Source: Cerrena zonata
Taxonomy: Eukaryota; Basidiomycota; Agaricomycetes; Polyporales; Cerrenaceae
DNA length: 64,000 nucleotides
Reading direction: 5' to 3'
Assembly: GCA_038087015.1 (NCBI GenBank)
Contig: JASBNA010000001.1
Location: 248,001 to 312,000 of the forward strand
Within the stretch, counting starts at the first letter, position 1. Each line of letters begins with the position of its first letter. Below the pieces are notes generated by a model. The model had not been told where the DNA came from, did no database searches, and saw nothing but the letters and a program-made list of their open reading frames with translations. Shown here in pieces: positions 14,292 through 27,379 of the stretch. The translations under genes and the position numbers were made by a program.

Positions 14292-15496
14292 TTATGAAGT
14301 CGGTATTGGGCGACCGTACTTTTGGAGTATACGCGTATCGGCATCTTTTGCTACCCATGAGTGCAAACCTTCGGCGAATTCGAGATGTTCTCGTTCTGCT
14401 TTGAAGAGCTTGCTGTAGTCTTGTGCTTGGCCTCCTTGAGGGGCATTCGCCGCTGCAGCAAATGGCGTAGACATCTCTCGAGATGAATCAGCAGCTAAAA
14501 TAACACAAGCGAGAAGAGTTATATTTAACAGTGGGTTATGGAAGGTTGAACTATACATACCATTGTCGTTGCCGAGAATTAGGCGATAGAGACCGTTCAA
14601 GCCGAAGAAATTCAGGAAGTACCAGGAGAGTGAGGATACCCAACGGACGTCCATGTCAGGTGTCTCGACGCCACGTTGCAACATGGATTTGAAGCCCAAG
14701 GTTAGAGGGAACGGTAGTTTGACTGTAAAGAGGAAACAATAAAGGTGACGTCAGATAATCAGAATACCAAAAGGGCAGCAATATATTCCCCAGAGTAACG
14801 TAGAAAGCTGGGGAATATCATCCCGCATAAATGTACGAAAGCACGACTTACTGAGAACAAACCCTTGGAAGAAGAAATTGATCCATCCCATGATGACCAT
14901 TTGCGGAACCATCATCACCATTTGAGTCTTCATACCAGCCATCATACCATCCATTGCAGCTGGGTCAGTCAAGGGGTTAGGAGGGGTGGACGGAGCGTCG
15001 GCTTGAGGTGGACCGTCTTTGAGGTAAGTACCATCTGCGAAAGCTTGGGAGAGGTATTGCGAAATGGGTTTGTAGTAGGTTGGCGGGAGGGGAGAGATGC
15101 CTGCCGTTGCACGAAGAACATTTGAGCGGACTAGAGCACGTCTAGATAGGAGGGTCAGATATAAGTGTACAGTGCTAAGAGGAGCGAGTATATGAAGTAC
15201 GAGGGAATGATTCGACGTACTGTTCACGAATAGCCGCTCTGAGCTGTTTCTTGGGAGGGGACTGGAGAAGCAACACAATATAGTGACGAAGAATTCCAAC
15301 CAATATCTGAGAAGCAGAAGCATTTATGAAATGAACCATGAGTCAATAGAGAAGTACGCACCATTACAACTGTGATAGGGAACAACACCCAGTCCCGAAT
15401 CTGGGAGTCCAGGTAAAGCGAGACACTAAACCAAGCACGTTAAAATCAAACATTTAGCACTGTGTACAATAGAGACACTCACTTATCGCCCGACAT
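14292..15496 (-). CDS. EMC3: ER membrane protein complex subunit 3 (Oxa1-superfamily insertase)
   Basis: Start MSGDK at 15494-15496, spliced to [20 protein letters not shown], then [20 protein letters not shown] and [20 protein letters not shown]. The Met-rich membrane segment [20 protein letters not shown] is followed by [19 protein letters not shown] and [20 protein letters not shown], and the protein ends [11 protein letters not shown]. This order of three membrane segments, with the conserved Met-rich TM and the FKSMLQRG motif, is diagnostic of EMC3/TMEM111. Together with EMC6 it forms the insertase core of the EMC, which inserts tail-anchored and polytopic proteins into the ER. All exons join in frame, about 300 residues, intact. 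Confidence 0.95.
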
Positions 15497-15763
15497 GATG
15501 ACCCCTCCCAAAAAACCAATAAAGCAGAGAAAGTGTTGTGACGGTAGCAGAAGAGCACTGAGAACGGTGAATGATCGGCAGCCACCGACACGCGATCACT
15601 TTACGGTCCCGAGGGCGCGTCATGGCATGGGCATGGCTGCTTGACTCTCCTCCAGATGGTTCCTTTATAACTTCCTCCTTCCTTGATACCCTGGTCTATA
15701 TTCTAATTTTCTTCCAGCTGACAATAGATCATCTAGACCTTCATTCGGAGACAGTCGTACTCG
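15497..15763. promoter_or_regulatory. Divergent promoter EMC3/SLH1
   Basis: 267 bp separate the two start codons, so both promoters must fit here. I see no canonical TATA box. The link to shared regulation is inference from geometry. Confidence 0.5.
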
Positions 15764-18700
15764 ATGTCTAGCACGTTTGCTAAACATCTAGAATACCTAA
15801 CTCGATCGCAAGATGAATCTGCTGATCGGGATAAAGGTGCCGTCGAGGAATGGTCAAAGTACGTGATCTATATATTTTATAAATTTATGGCTGATACAAT
15901 GTATCGTATATTAGATTCGCGTCGAACCTCAAGCCGTCAGGTACGTTATTCGCATGACGAATGTATTTTATAATGTTTAAATGCGTTGTTACAGACCCCG
16001 TTACTCAGGAATACGAAACGAGCGATGCCGAGGATGAATATGACTCTGTGCTAAATGTTTACGAAGCTGGACGTTCTTCAAGTATTCAAGCTAGTCCTAT
16101 AATGGCCAAATTATTGTCGTATGTTCATTTATTATATCGGCTTTCTGTTACTCATGGTTCTGTGTATATACTAACAGTAAACCGGGTGGAGAGACATTAC
16201 TGCAGTCTCTTCACGCTCTAATTTCCTCGAACACTCCAAACGATGAGCTATCTGAAGAACTGGTCGAGATGATTGGTTTTGACGAAATTGAATTGGCAAT
16301 GGGGATTTTGAACGAACGGAAATCTATCACTAACGAGGTATGTTTTTTCTGAACCTATAGAGAAATAGGAGTCGACTTATTCCTCATGCATACAATTTTC
16401 AAAGATCTCACAACACTTGCAAGCATCATCCCAGCCTTCTTCTCAAATGAAGGGATCTGAGCCGGTCCAACCTAATGCAAAAAATGACAAATTACATCTA
16501 AATCCGGAAGCAGCGCGACAACGCATAGAGGAAACTCTGAAAGCGAACGCTGCTCGACCTTTGTTTACCGGAACTGCTGTATGTGCCAACCCGTTCGTAT
16601 TTATCTTGAAACCCACATTCAACCACTACATATGCATACATATAGCAACAAGCACCAGAAATCCTTCCTCATGTATATACCTCCTCTTCCTTGGTACAGG
16701 GAAACGTTCTCTCGCATACAGGAACCAAATTTATGCTACCAATCGGGACTATTCGAGTTCAAGAGGAAGAATACGAAGAAGTCACGATCCCTCCTTCACG
16801 GCCGGTGCCACCAAAGTCTAATGAACGTCTGATTACGGTAGCCGAGCTGGACCCACTTGCCAAAGATTCTTTTCCGGTAGGCGTTTATTTATCAGTCTGT
16901 ATGTAAAGATGTTCATAGGTGCTCTGGAGCCAGGGATACACGAGTTTGAACAGGATACAATCTATTGTCTATCCGACGGCATATCGATCTAATGAGAATA
17001 TGCTTATTTGTGGTGCGTTGCTATCAAATATCTTCTTAGTCTCTAGAGACTCACTGCTTATCAGCTCCGACGGGTGCTGTAAGTCTAGCAATGCTACTCC
17101 TTCATCCTGTCTTTTAATCCAACAAATTAAATCATAGGGTAAAACGGACGTGGCTATGCTTTCTGTACTCCGAGTATTGGACCAGTATCGGAACACCTCG
17201 GATACTACGGTGCCATTAGCTGGGACTATCGACAGAGATAAGTTCAAGATAATTTATGTGTACGTCTTTCCCTTTAATAATCAGGTTATGAGCTCACCCC
17301 CGTGAACAGTGCTCCCATGAAAGCTCTTGCATCTGAAATTGTTCGGAAACTTGGCAAAAGATTGAAATGGTTGTCAATCAAGGTCCGGGAACTTACCGGT
17401 AAGATAACAAATATTTACTTCCATGGATTTAGTTGACAATGATTCAGGTGACATGCAACTCACGAAGAGTGAGATTGCTGAGACGCAAATCATTGTGACT
17501 ACACCTGAGAAATGGGATGTTGTTACGAGGAAACCTACCGGAGAAGGCGAGCTTGCCTCAGTGAGTTCTCATATTAGGTTCTGTTGATATTAACTCATTT
17601 GTACCAGCAAGTGAAACTACTTATCATCGATGAAGTTCACTTACTGAACGATGAACGTGGTGCTGTGATTGAGACTATCGTCGCACGTACGCTTCGGCAG
17701 GTCTGTATTATTTAGTACAAAATTGTTGCACACACTGACTTTCGCTTCAGGTCGAGTCCAATCAATCCGTTATTCGAATCGTAGGTTTGTCTGCTACGTT
17801 ACCAAACTATATCGACGTCGCCGACTTTTTGAGGTACATAATTTCATCTCCTGCTTCAGCTGTTCCAGTTCTAACAGTCTTGTGTAGGGTCAATCGGCAT
17901 ACCGGATTATTTTATTTCGACTCATCATTCAGACCAGTACCTCTCGAGCAGCATTTCATTGGTATCAAGGGTAAAGCCGGAAGCCCCCAGTCACGCAAGA
18001 ACTTAGATCATGTTACCTACGAAAAGGTTGCGGAACTTGTCAAGGAAGGCCATCAAGTAATGGTTTTCGTACACGCCCGAAAGGAGACTGTCAAAACTGC
18101 CGAGGCCTTAAAGGAAGCGGCGATGACAGAAGGAATTATTGATGAGTTCAGTAGCATCGACCATCCACAATTCGATTTTTTCAAACGTGACATTGGGAAG
18201 TCGAGGAACAAGGAGATGAAACAACTCTTTGAACACGGTTTTGGTATCCATCATGCTGGTATGCTTCGGGAGGACAGAAATATGATGGAGCGAATGTTCG
18301 AAGCTCGAGCCATCAAGGTTGGTGAATGTATATTTCCTGTTTGGTTAATGCTCAAAATCGATAGGTACTATGCTGTACTGCAACATTAGCTTGGGGTGTC
18401 AACTTGCCTGCACATGCCGGTACGTTGTCGATAGGTCTGTTGTCGTAGACTCCCTGCTAAAGCCACTACCTATCAGTTATCATCAAGGGCACTCAAGTAT
18501 ATGATAGTTCTAAGGGCTCTTTCACTGATCTATCGGTTCTGGACGTTCTTCAAGTGTTTGGTCGAGCTGGTCGACCAGGCATGGAGACTAGCGGTGTTGG
18601 TTATATCTGTACCACTGAAGATAAACTTACTCACTATCTTGACGCCGTCACTTCTCAAGTGAGTGTTATATAATCTCGAACGAATATAAATTGACGGTTC

Positions 18701-21700
18701 CTTCACAGACACCGATAGAATCCAGGTACGACTAGTTGGCCTGCGTAATTTTCAGTGTCCTAACTTGATATCTAGATTCACCGCTGGTATGATTGACTCA
18801 CTGAATGCCGAGATCGCGCTTGGGACAGTGGCAAGTATACGTGACGGTGTCCAATGGCTTTGTTATACGTACCTTTGGGTCCGGATGCGCAAGAATCCGT
18901 TCCAGTATGGTGGGCGAGACTATTTTGCGAGCACCGTTGCCGTAGCTCACGAGCATTCTATCAGGTCTCTCGCATAATGATCTCGTGAATGATCCAACGC
19001 TCGTCGGAAAATGCAGACAACTCGTCATTGAAGCTGCTTCAAGACTAGCAGCACCCGATATTCGGATGATCGCCTTTGATCGTACCGACGAGTCTTTGGT
19101 GATCACCGACCTGGGCCGGATCGCAGCGAAGTACTATATTCGCTATGCATCAATAGAGATCTTCAACCAAATGTTCCGACCGATATTATCAGAGGCAGAC
19201 GTTCTCGCTATGCTTAGCAAAAGTACAGAGGTCTGTTGTCATTTTACCCCACTGCGAGTCCTAATTGACTTTTTTCAGTTTGACCAAATACAAGTAAGGG
19301 ACACGGAAACCAAGGAGCTTGAACTGATGAGGAAGGTTGTCCCTTGTAAAGTCAAGGTTCGTTCGGAGCAATTAGTGATAGACCCTATTTAACTTTGACA
19401 CAGGGTATCGACACCAGTGCAGACAAGGTCAACATTCTTCTGCAAGGTTACATCTCCAACATGCGTCCAGAAGATTTTGCGTTGGTATCTGATCAAGCAT
19501 ACGCGGCCCAGAACGGAGGACGTATTATTCGCGCGCTCCTTGAGATTGCTATAACCAGGAAATGGGCGAGGGCAAGTGCAGTCCTGATGGGCATGAGCAA
19601 GGCTATCGAGAAACGTCTCTGGCCCTTTGATCAGCCCCTCAAGCAATTCTCCTTGAAAGCAGACGTATTTCATAAACTGGAGCAATACGCCGACGATTAC
19701 ACGGTGGCCGAACTGGCATCTATGTCTGCTGCGGAGCTGGGAGAACTTGTTCATCTCAACGAACATCATGGCACCGCAATTCGAAACGCCGCCAAACAGT
19801 TTCCAACGGTTGCACTATCATACGAATTACGACCTCTCGGATACGACGTTCTGAAAATAGCTGTCAAAATCTCTCGGAGATTCAACTGGAGCACCAAGAT
19901 CCACGGATCCGTGGAACCCTTTTGGCTTTGGGTAGAAGATCATGAGGCAATCACAATCCTACAACTCTCTCACTTGATTTTCCGACAAACTACGGATACT
20001 CTTGATGTCGATTTCATCATATCTATTCCTGAAGGAGAGCGGCCACCATCTGTCACCATTCGATTTGTCTCGGATAGATGGATGGGTGCCGAGGATGAAC
20101 TGGTTGTACCTTTCGATTCCTTGGTTATGCCGACTGCTTCGGAATCCCATACACCCCGATTGGATATCCCCTTCCTTCCACTATCTGTCCTTCACGACTC
20201 TGTACTCGAAAACTTCTTTGGTCGACATGTGAGCAGTCTAAATGCCATCCAATCTCAAATATTTTGGAGTTCGGTAAACACCAGACAACACGGCCTCATA
20301 TGTGCTCCCACGGGTTGTGGCAAATCCCTCATTGGTCAATTCGTCATATGGTGAGTTAGTCTTAATCATTCTAAAAAAACCTAGATGTTCATGCGTTACG
20401 CAGGCGCACATTGGATACATCTGAACCTAGCTCGTGGGCCCTTATCGTTGTGCCTCGGCGAAGTAAGGCGGTCGAACTTCTAGCAGACCTTCGCCCTGTT
20501 TCCCGCGTGAAGGATATACCTGTGGAGCTACTTGCACCGGAATCCGATTTCAAAAACCACAAGGGAAAGCACATCGTTGTAGCAACTGCTTCTTCTATGC
20601 TATCGGCATTAACCAAAATTCGAAGTAAAAACGATGGTCGTAAACTTCAGGGACTGCGTTTAGTTGTTTGCGAGAACTTGGAACTTTTGGATGCCACTTA
20701 CGAACTCGCGGTCTCTACACTACTACATGTCACTCAGACGCAACCAACGCGCTTCTTTGGACTGTCCAATTCGCTCAATGACGCCGCTGATCTTGCAGCA
20801 TGGTTGAATGTCCCTCCCTTAGGGCTCCATAGCTTTAGGGCAAGCGACAGGGATCAATCGCTCGCCATGTCCACCCAAACCTTCACCATACCACAGTCAG
20901 CAGCATTATTCAAAGCCATGACGAAGCCCGCACATTCTGCGATAGCTGCAACTCCTGGAGAGCATGCTATCGTTTTCGTTCCTTCCCGAGGCCAGTGCAA
21001 ACCGATCGCAAGGGACTTGATCACGCAATGTGTTCTGGAATCCGAGACGGATAAGGGTTATCTCCCGGACGGTGTCGATCCTCATCATCTAGAATATCTG
21101 ATGTCAAAGATCGAAGACATTAGTCTAGTCGAGTTCATGACGCGCGGGATTGGGTTTTATTATGAGGGCATGACAAATTCCGACCGCGCACGAACCCTCG
21201 AATTATATGCGGACGGTATCATTCGAGTCTTGACTGTTCCACATGATTCTTGTTGGACGTTGCCTGTCCGTGCGGCAACAGTTGTGGTTATGGGCACCCA
21301 ATACCTTCATCTAGCACCTGGTGGCGATGAACGCCATTTCCGAGATTATAGGTTAGAAGAACTGGTCCATATGCAAGGAAGAGCTGTTCGACATCATGGT
21401 AGTGGAGGCCATTTTTATCTCTTCTGCCAAGCGGAGGCGAAGGATACGATCACACGTTTCCTACATGACGGACTCCCGTTGGAATCGCAAGCTATTGGAA
21501 CGCGGCGTCTTGAAAAGGTGGTATAAGGCTCACAAAGAGGCTGGAGATATTCGCGATAGGCAGGATGGAGTCGATGCTCTATCATTTACGTTCCTTGCAC
21601 GACGAATTATGAGTAATCCCATCTATTACGATGCATCTACGGGCTCAAGAGACGAGGTACTATCACGCGTTGTAGATACCTTAGAATCTGACGATACATA

Positions 21701-21701
21701 G
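15764..21701 (+). CDS. SLH1: Ski2-like double-cassette RNA helicase SLH1/ASCC3 (ribosome quality control trigger)
   Basis: Large gene with two helicase-Sec63 cassettes, about 1,700 residues or more, starting [20 protein letters not shown]. Cassette 1 has a spliced Walker A (CAPTGAGKT), motif [51 protein letters not shown] and [12 protein letters not shown]. It also has the Sec63 start [17 protein letters not shown]. The [11 protein letters not shown] and [14 protein letters not shown] ([11 protein letters not shown]) boxes fit ASCC3/Slh1 rather than Brr2. Cassette 2 keeps Walker A (CAPTGCGKS), but motif II is VCENLELL and motif VI is MQGRAVRHH, so it is probably ATPase-dead. Slh1 splits collided ribosomes within the RQT complex. 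Near the end, PLES and [19 protein letters not shown] lie in frames one base apart (about 21485-21491). Confidence 0.92.
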
Positions 21702-21727
21702 AAATACACAATTTTCCTCAAATTCCA

Positions 21728-23481
21728 TCAGGAACGTGCAAGGTGTTTGCTCAAGCCCGCTAGACGTTGCGCCGCATGCTTGAGGGTATCGACATCCTTG
21801 CAGAATGCGAACCTCGCATAACGCTCACCAATGCTCACATGCTCCTCGCAGTAGAACTATATGAGACCATGTTAGCAGATCGAATACCGCATGAATGGAT
21901 AGCCACTCACCTCGCTGACGGGGATGGAGGAAACGCCGATCTCCATTGCGATGAACCAACACGCCCTGTGATAATGTGTTAGATCACTGCAATCTATTTT
22001 TATCTGCCTATAACGCACTTAAAGTCTCGACCACGACCCTCAACGCTCTCTGGGAATGGATAGTTATCAGGCCATGTGACAGTCGAAATATCCTGATCAA
22101 TTGTTTATATGAGTGTCCTGTGGTTGATCTACCTCGCTGACTTACAAGAAGAATGAAGTAAGTGCCCTCTGGGTGCGTGTACGATAACCCAAGTTTATCG
22201 AAACAGGCTGTAAGAATGTCTCGGCGTTCTTGGTATTCACTTAGTTGGTTCACAAAGAATTTTCTATCATTGGCTTCCTCAATACCGGCGGCGGCGGCCT
22301 CTTGTAGCGGTGAATTGGAGCAGAATACAATTCGAGTGGTCGCTGCCAAAGTTGGTTTGATAATACTTTCAGGGCCGATAAGCCAGCCAACACGCCATCC
22401 AGTGGCCGCAAACATCTCTAATGATTACGATTGTATCAGTGTTTGATCCGAAATAGGAATCAATAGTGCTTACTGCCAGCTGAGCCTACTGTCACGGTAC
22501 GATCCCACATTCCTGGGAGAGTAGCAAACCGGACGTGTTCCTTCTTATCATAGACTAGCGTCTCGTACTACAACACTTGGATTAGTGAATTGAAACTTTG
22601 CTAACGGAAAATGAATCTTCTTACCACTTCGTCGCACATGACAAGGAGATTGAATTCTTCGGCCAAGGCCGCGATGCTCTCGAGTTCTTTCCGAGTAAAT
22701 ACCTTGCCAACAGGATTATGCGGTGTGTTTATAATGATCATCTTGGAACGGGGAGTAATGGCCCGTCTGCAATATTGAACTGAGATGTGAACAAGAAGAA
22801 AGTCATCTCATGACTAACCGAAGTTCATCGAAGTCAATCTTCCAATCATCACTGCTAATCTTGTCTGCAGAAAGCTTTGGATGCAAAGGAACATAGACGG
22901 GTTTTCCACCATTGAAAGTGACGGAGGGAAGGTATTGGTCGAAGAAGGGCTCAAACATGATGACCTCATCGCCTTGCTCAAGGAACGCGACGAAGACGGA
23001 ATATTGGCCTATGTACGTTGAGTAAAAATAAATCTCCTATTTGTTTGAGCTTCCTGAGAAGAAATCTCACCTTCGTTGGCACCACTGGTTATAAGAATCT
23101 CTTTTTCAATGTCAAGATCCCTTCCGAAGTGTGGAGTGTAGTAGTTCTTGAGCGCCTGCCGAGACGAGGTCTTCCCTTTGGATGTGAATAATGATTGGCA
23201 ACAACGGTCCCTAGAGCCTCTGTAGCGGCATCCCTTATCCATTGTGGAGGGGAGAAATTCATGTAGCCCTGACCGAGATTGAGACAGTCGGTGGGCAGGT
23301 TTGCAGCACTGGAAATGGAGATGTGAGTCATTCGTATGACACTTCATGGAAAATCATACTTGAAGATAGACCACACGTCTTGAGCCAAAGCCCGACCATC
23401 CCTTAGTCTGGACGAGAAGGGTATCAATTCGGAGCGATCTTTCAGTTTTCCGTTGAGTCCTCTGTTCGTTTCTGAAGACAT
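21728..23481 (-). CDS. BNA3: Kynurenine--oxoglutarate aminotransferase-type PLP enzyme (class I/II)
   Basis: Fold-type I aminotransferase. The start at 23479-23481 gives MSSETNRGLNGKLKDRSEL. The spliced protein has CLNLGQGYMNFSPP, NHYSHPKGRPRLRQALKNYY, ILITSGANEGQ, INTPHNPVGKVFTRKELESI, CDEVYETLVYD and the PLP-lysine box GSAGKMFAATGWRVGWLIGP. It ends FCKDVDTLKHAAQRLAGLSK with TGA at 21728-21730. These match kynurenine/glutamine transaminase K-type enzymes, which convert kynurenine to kynurenic acid and act as beta-lyases. An in-frame upstream ATG at 23656-23658 adds 59 residues rich in Ser and Arg without acidic residues, so a longer mitochondrial form is possible. The stop lies 26 bp from the stop of convergent SLH1. 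Confidence 0.9.
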
Positions 23482-23658
23482 GGTGGTATACGAAGACAGG
23501 CGGGTTGGGTTAGGGAGTCTTGTGAGATATGGCAATGATAAGTTGTGAACTGAGGACAAAGGCACCGAGTGAGACCTTGAGTTTGAAAATCGCACACCAG
23601 TAGACTGCAAGCGAGGCAAAAAGTTGCTTGAAACAAGAAACATCCACGACCAATGCAT

Positions 23659-25014
23659 TCAATTGTGACGCTGACTCGGTTTCCCAATTAGAGATCGAAT
23701 GTTTCCGATCGTTCTTGATCGCATCATTGCGAATCAAAATCACATAATAACGGCGTACACTCTATCTCTTTACCATCTCTAAGTGGAAAAGAACAGCGTA
23801 CTTGCCGTCTCGTCCCTGTTGCGGAACCCTATAGTCGCCCTTGACTCCTAACTCGATGCGACAGCTCAACTGACTCTCCCGACCTATCAGATAGGATACT
23901 GCATCCAAGGTACAAGGACGATGATATTACGAAGCATCTCCGGAGTTATCTCAGTGAATGCTATTTTTTGCACCAAGACGTGTTCGGGTTGGGCGACATG
24001 CAGATGTGGATATTCCATATGGATCATAGCCGCTCCCTTCTACAAATGTCTGGTCCACTTGTGTGTCGATAACATATCTCTTGGGTGCTCCAGGGTGCTC
24101 CATACGACAGTATACGACACCCGCTGCCAATGCGATGATCGATGACCAAAGACAGACTAAAATAGGGCGCCGAATATGGAGAGGATATGAGTGTATTCTA
24201 GAACGCCGAGATTTTCTTCCCCGCCCCGAGGACGCTTTTGTGGAAACACATGGTTACGAGGTTGCAAAGAATTTGTCTTTGTCGAACAGCCCATAAGCAG
24301 TGCGGGACACATCCGTCAACTCAGGTCATGTCACCATCTGGTCTTCAGGTGGCATTTGTTCCGATTTTCATCTTAGTCTTATCAAAGCTTCTGTCCATGC
24401 TGTCAGAAACAAGAACTATGACAGAATGTATTGCGTGTGGTGGTCAACGAAGCTATCGGTGAGTACGCTCAAATCCACCGTCAGCTTTATTTATTAAGAA
24501 TAACTTGGAACGTCAAAGGAACTGGTCAGGACACTCCGCTATCGGTGAATTATGAGGTTATCAATGGCTTGGATGGTCACAACCTTTCTCTCCTGCCATT
24601 ACCAATCCGAGCCTTAACCGTCCTGGAACCGAAGCAAACCCGTTGGCTGTGTTTGTGCTTCCTCGAGGACGATGATTCTAGACAACTTCTATCATCATAC
24701 TCTGTTTCTACCCCACATGCTTTGAATTGCACCGAACATACGGATGCCTTTTCCCCGGACATGCGTCACGACAGCAACATTCTCTCAACATGGAACAAAA
24801 CTCCCTCAGTGGCTCTTGTTCTTGCGCGATCTACCAATATTGGTGCTTGTTAAGCGACCATGGAACGTTGCTTCAGGCGGCGTGGTCGGTTATGGCGTTA
24901 ACATAAGATATTCTTGGATATGCATAAATGAAAATTTGCTGAGATGCGGTCATGGATATAAAGACTTAGCCGAACGCAATCGCAGACCTTCAACTGGCCA
25001 GCCATACTCCAGCA
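23659..25014. other. Gene-poor stretch with only broken open frames
   Basis: About 1.35 kb between the aminotransferase start and the ferric reductase. Several plus-strand frames of 60 to 140 codons overlap here (23921-24853). They do not join through credible splice sites, and I recognise no family in them. They could be decayed remains of a gene or chance frames. The right end should contain the ferric reductase promoter. Confidence 0.45.
24957..24963 (+). promoter_or_regulatory. TATA-like element upstream of ferric reductase
   Basis: TATAAAG occurs 51 bp before the ATG at 25015, a credible TATA position for a fungal gene with a short leader. The overlapping GATA core is too common to interpret as an iron-regulator site. 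Confidence 0.35.
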
Positions 25015-27379
25015 ATGCCTCGCTCTCTGAACTTCGCGCCTCGCACTTTCATACCTTCTGCCTCTGATAGAGCTTTGAAGGCTCAACAGCAGGCTGAGTA
25101 TGTTAAGGAGCTATGGATCTTCCTAGCGAGCATTGTCGCGCTCCTCACGGTCATTCGCTTTGTACGACTTGGTTTCTCAGCAGTCTATAGGCCGAGGTCC
25201 TCTCTTCAATCGAGGTCAACATCGAATGAGAAGTCGACAGAAGAACCTGCAGTACCTGGTCAAACTGGAAAGCTTTCATGGCGAAGACTCCCCTACGCAG
25301 TGGCAACATCCTTCAGGATTGTGGCATTCCGACTAAATATCCGCATTGGCCCACGAGCATACGCCAGTGTCTCCGAGCTTACCTTCATCTTTGGCTACAT
25401 TATCGCAACATTTATCTGGTTATTCGTTGACAGTATGGTCATTTTATTTTACTAGTCGTTCTATCATGGTTGATTGCTTCGTGTAGCCCAGGATTTGAGC
25501 TCATGGTTTTTCGAGGATCGAGCGGCCCATTTTGCATCCTGTCAGCTGCCTCTAATCGTCGCATTAGCCGGCAAAAATAACATCATTTCTTGTCAGTTTT
25601 TGCGAATTCGTAATATCTATGAAGTATCCTAACCCAATTTCATAGACTTGACGGGTATTTCACACGAGAAGGTTAGAATGTTCAACTCAATTCTCGGTAA
25701 TAGGTATTGAATGCCATTCAGTTGAATGTACTACACCGAGCGTCTGCGCGTACTTGCCTGATCCTTCTCTGGTTGCACGCTATCTGCCGTGCAGTCAATG
25801 GGTAAGAAAGTCCACCGTCTATCGATTGGCTCTGTATCTAACGAAGAATAATTTCAGTTTACCGGCGAAATTCGACTTCACACATGATTGGATGCAATGT
25901 GGTGCAGTCGGACTAGTTGCTTTCACGTTGGCAACGATCCTCTCCATCCGCCCGATACGCAACGCATTCTTCGAATTCTTCCTCGTATCGCACATAATTC
26001 TCATCGCGTGCGCACCTTTTATCAAAATCTATTTTTATTCTTATCTAATTTCCCGTCTTAGTATCTTTCTGGTAACAGGTTACATCCATGCTCGTGATCC
26101 AGGGTGAGTACGTCAAGTGGTGCGGTGACAGTTAAGCTAACAGAAGATCAGATACGGCGACTACATCTGGTCTGCTCTCGTAGTTTGGGCGTTCGATCGA
26201 GTGCTCCGAGCCTCTCGTTTGCTATGGAATAACCTCGTGGGACGTTCCTCGGAACGCCATCACTCAACTGCAACCGTTGAGCTCTTATCTGAGGACACTA
26301 TTCGCCTAACTCTCCGCCGTACATTTAATTGGAAAGCAGGTCAACATGCCTATGTAATCTTACCCACAGTCAGCGAGCTTCCGTTCGAAGCTCATCCGTT
26401 TACTATTGCAAGTATTCCTCACGCTCTCGATGGAACCAATGGAACGAAGGAAAAGGAAGTTTCTTTCATCATCCGAGGACGAGACGGATTCACTGGTCGG
26501 CTGAGGGATCACGCAGTTGGAAACGCCGGCCAATCAACTGTTCCCGCATACATTGACGGACCATACGGCTGTCCTCCCGACTTGACACAATACTCAACAT
26601 GCATCCTCATAGCAGGTAGGCACACTCGTCATAGGTATCGTAACCGATGTTTACTCAAGTTTTAACCGGTAGGAGGGTCAGGTGTTTCGTACACTCTTCC
26701 TCTGTTGTTGAATTTAGTACAGTAAGAAACTTCCTTGGTGGAGTACGAACGACTCAACTAACGTACTATCTCCAGTAAAGCACGCGCTGGTAATTTGTCG
26801 ACCCAGCGAGTTATTTTTGTGTGGGCTGTTCGTGATGCAGGTACATTTTTCCGTCTTAGACTCTTTAATGGCACACTGAATTGTAAATTTGTATTTAGAA
26901 CATCTCAAGTGGATCTCGAAGGTTATTACTGAAGCTCTAGTGGCTGCTCGACTCACACATCTGACTGTCGACCCTCGCATTTACATCACTGGACCTAACT
27001 GTCCTATCCCGGAGGTACCTGTGTTGGGTCATAAGGATTCCCTCGACGGCACCATCACCCCTAGTTCCAATCAGTCAAACGAGAAGATCGAGCTCCCTAT
27101 CTATACATCTTTGAAGATAACACATGGTCGTCCAAGTATTTCTCGTATCCTCCACGATGAGATATCTACTTCTATAGGACCGGTGTCTGTGGACGGTAAG
27201 TTATACTCTTTCATTTGACTGATCGACTCATTGATCATTGGTTTCCAGTGGCTGGTCCGACTTCTCTTTCCCATAGTGTATCACGCGTTTTATCCTCTGG
27301 TCCTGCTGGTCCCCTTAGTGTTCTGAAGGGAGCACCCTCGGTTACTCTCCATACTGAGACTTTCGGCATGGTGCACTAA
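25015..27379 (+). CDS. Ferric-chelate reductase / NADPH oxidase-type transmembrane flavocytochrome
   Basis: The start MPRSLNFAPRTFIPSASDRA is followed by a first membrane segment (LWIFLASIVALLTVIRFVRL). Spliced exons then give the heme-bearing core: CQLPLIVALAGKNNIIS, LHRASARTCLILLWLHAICR (putative heme His residues), KFDFTHDWMQCGAVGLVAFT and IRNAFFEFFLVSHIILIA. The FAD site is AHPFTIAS, and the NADPH part holds IDGPYGCPP, IAGGSGVSYTLPLLLNLV and RVIFVWAVRDAEHLKW. It ends TLHTETFGMVH with TAA at 27377-27379. The order of ferric_reduct, FAD_binding_8 and NAD_binding_6 regions fits the Fre/Frp family, which reduces Fe3+ or Cu2+ at the surface before uptake. No ferroxidase or permease gene lies next to it. 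Intact by eye. Confidence 0.88.
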
